From the NCBI GenBank assembly GCA_029934915.1, contig JAOZLI010000173.1, positions 1 through 5,650 of the forward strand: DNA of 5,650 nucleotides, given 5' to 3'. The DNA comes from Desulfocapsa sp. (GTDB lineage Bacteria > Desulfobacterota > Desulfobulbia > Desulfobulbales > Desulfocapsaceae). The notes below the pieces were generated by a model that saw nothing but the letters and a program-made list of their open reading frames with translations, ran no database searches and was not told the DNA's origin. Positions 5,463 through 5,650 of this stretch are shown here, piece by piece (position 1 is the stretch's first letter; each line of letters begins with the position of its first letter). Both the position numbers and the translations under genes were made by a program.

Positions 5463-5650
5463 TGAAATCTTACTTCTTATGAGCTTTTCAATGATGGCTG
5501 GTTGGTCTTTTATTCGATCGTATCAAGTTTACTGCATGCAAGCAATAGAAGCAAAAGATCATTTCGAAAATTTCATATGTTCGAAATGAATCAATTCGTT
5601 GGCTCCATAAAAAAAATGTCCAATCGGAAACGTTCCCGACGTCGCTTCTA
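5463..5650. other. Right-edge region without a convincing gene
   Basis: The stretch is A/T-rich and holds only short frames. One 32-codon plus-strand frame (5491-5589) lacks a ribosome binding site and any recognisable content. An ATG at 5616 opens an arginine-rich frame (MSNRKRSRRRF) that runs off the edge, also without a clear ribosome binding site. A hairpin lies at 5557-5592. A gene may begin just beyond the window. Confidence 0.4.
5557..5592. repeat. Inverted repeat TCATTTCGAA / TTCGAAATGA
   Basis: The 10-base arms at 5559-5568 and 5580-5589 are perfect complements around an 11-base loop. A one-base bulge allows pairing to extend to GAT/ATC (from 5557 to 5592). On the minus strand the stem is followed within a few bases by TTTT, so weak termination of a transcript entering from the right is possible. 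An operator is equally possible. Confidence 0.35.

Noticed and set aside
5491..5589. 32-codon plus-strand frame starting MMAGWSF
   Set aside because: It has no ribosome binding site, is very short, resembles no family I know, and its end coincides with the 5559-5589 inverted repeat.
5616..5650. Arginine-rich frame MSNRKRSRRRF running off the right edge
   Set aside because: Only 11 codons are visible and no ribosome binding site precedes it, so it cannot be called a gene from this window.

Overview
The window looks like chromosomal DNA of a free-living Gram-negative bacterium, most likely Desulfobacterota (delta-proteobacterial sulfate-reducer type). This rests on the gene types (EAL-HDOD and HDOD-GGDEF proteins, a Dus with an RGSGLLPYP motif, a thioredoxin_3-type fusion protein) and on intergenic repeat styles I recall from that group. 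The lineage is an inference and was not tested.

Layout from left to right. Bases 1-488 (+) hold the C-terminal 161 residues of an EAL-HDOD type cyclic-di-GMP signalling protein that begins outside the window. Its stop overlaps by 6 bases the stop of a convergent two-gene unit on the minus strand: a thioredoxin-fold protein (1427-1909) followed 2 bases later by a tRNA-dihydrouridine synthase (483-1424). A 332-base divergent gap (1910-2241) holds a short palindrome, a cluster of four GGGGAC-type repeat units (two per strand) and a possible promoter for cca. The tRNA nucleotidyltransferase/poly(A) polymerase family gene cca (2242-3723, +) follows. Its last 13-14 codons lie inside a 98-base element with 18-base inverted ends. 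On the minus strand from 5289 to 3781 is an HDOD-GGDEF protein, a predicted diguanylate cyclase starting at GTG. The remaining 361 bases (5290-5650) hold its ribosome binding site, a roughly 150-base imperfect palindromic element, a further hairpin, and no convincing gene.

Two themes appear. One is tRNA maturation (dihydrouridine modification and CCA-end synthesis). The other is c-di-GMP signalling, with a probable phosphodiesterase-family protein at one end and a cyclase at the other, both carrying HDOD. No evidence in the sequence ties the themes into one pathway. I see no CRISPR array, tRNA, rRNA, prophage or transposase gene, and no clear undescribed system. The most interesting material is the small palindromic repeats: three distinct types occupy the three non-coding gaps, and one of them has supplied the 3' end of cca.
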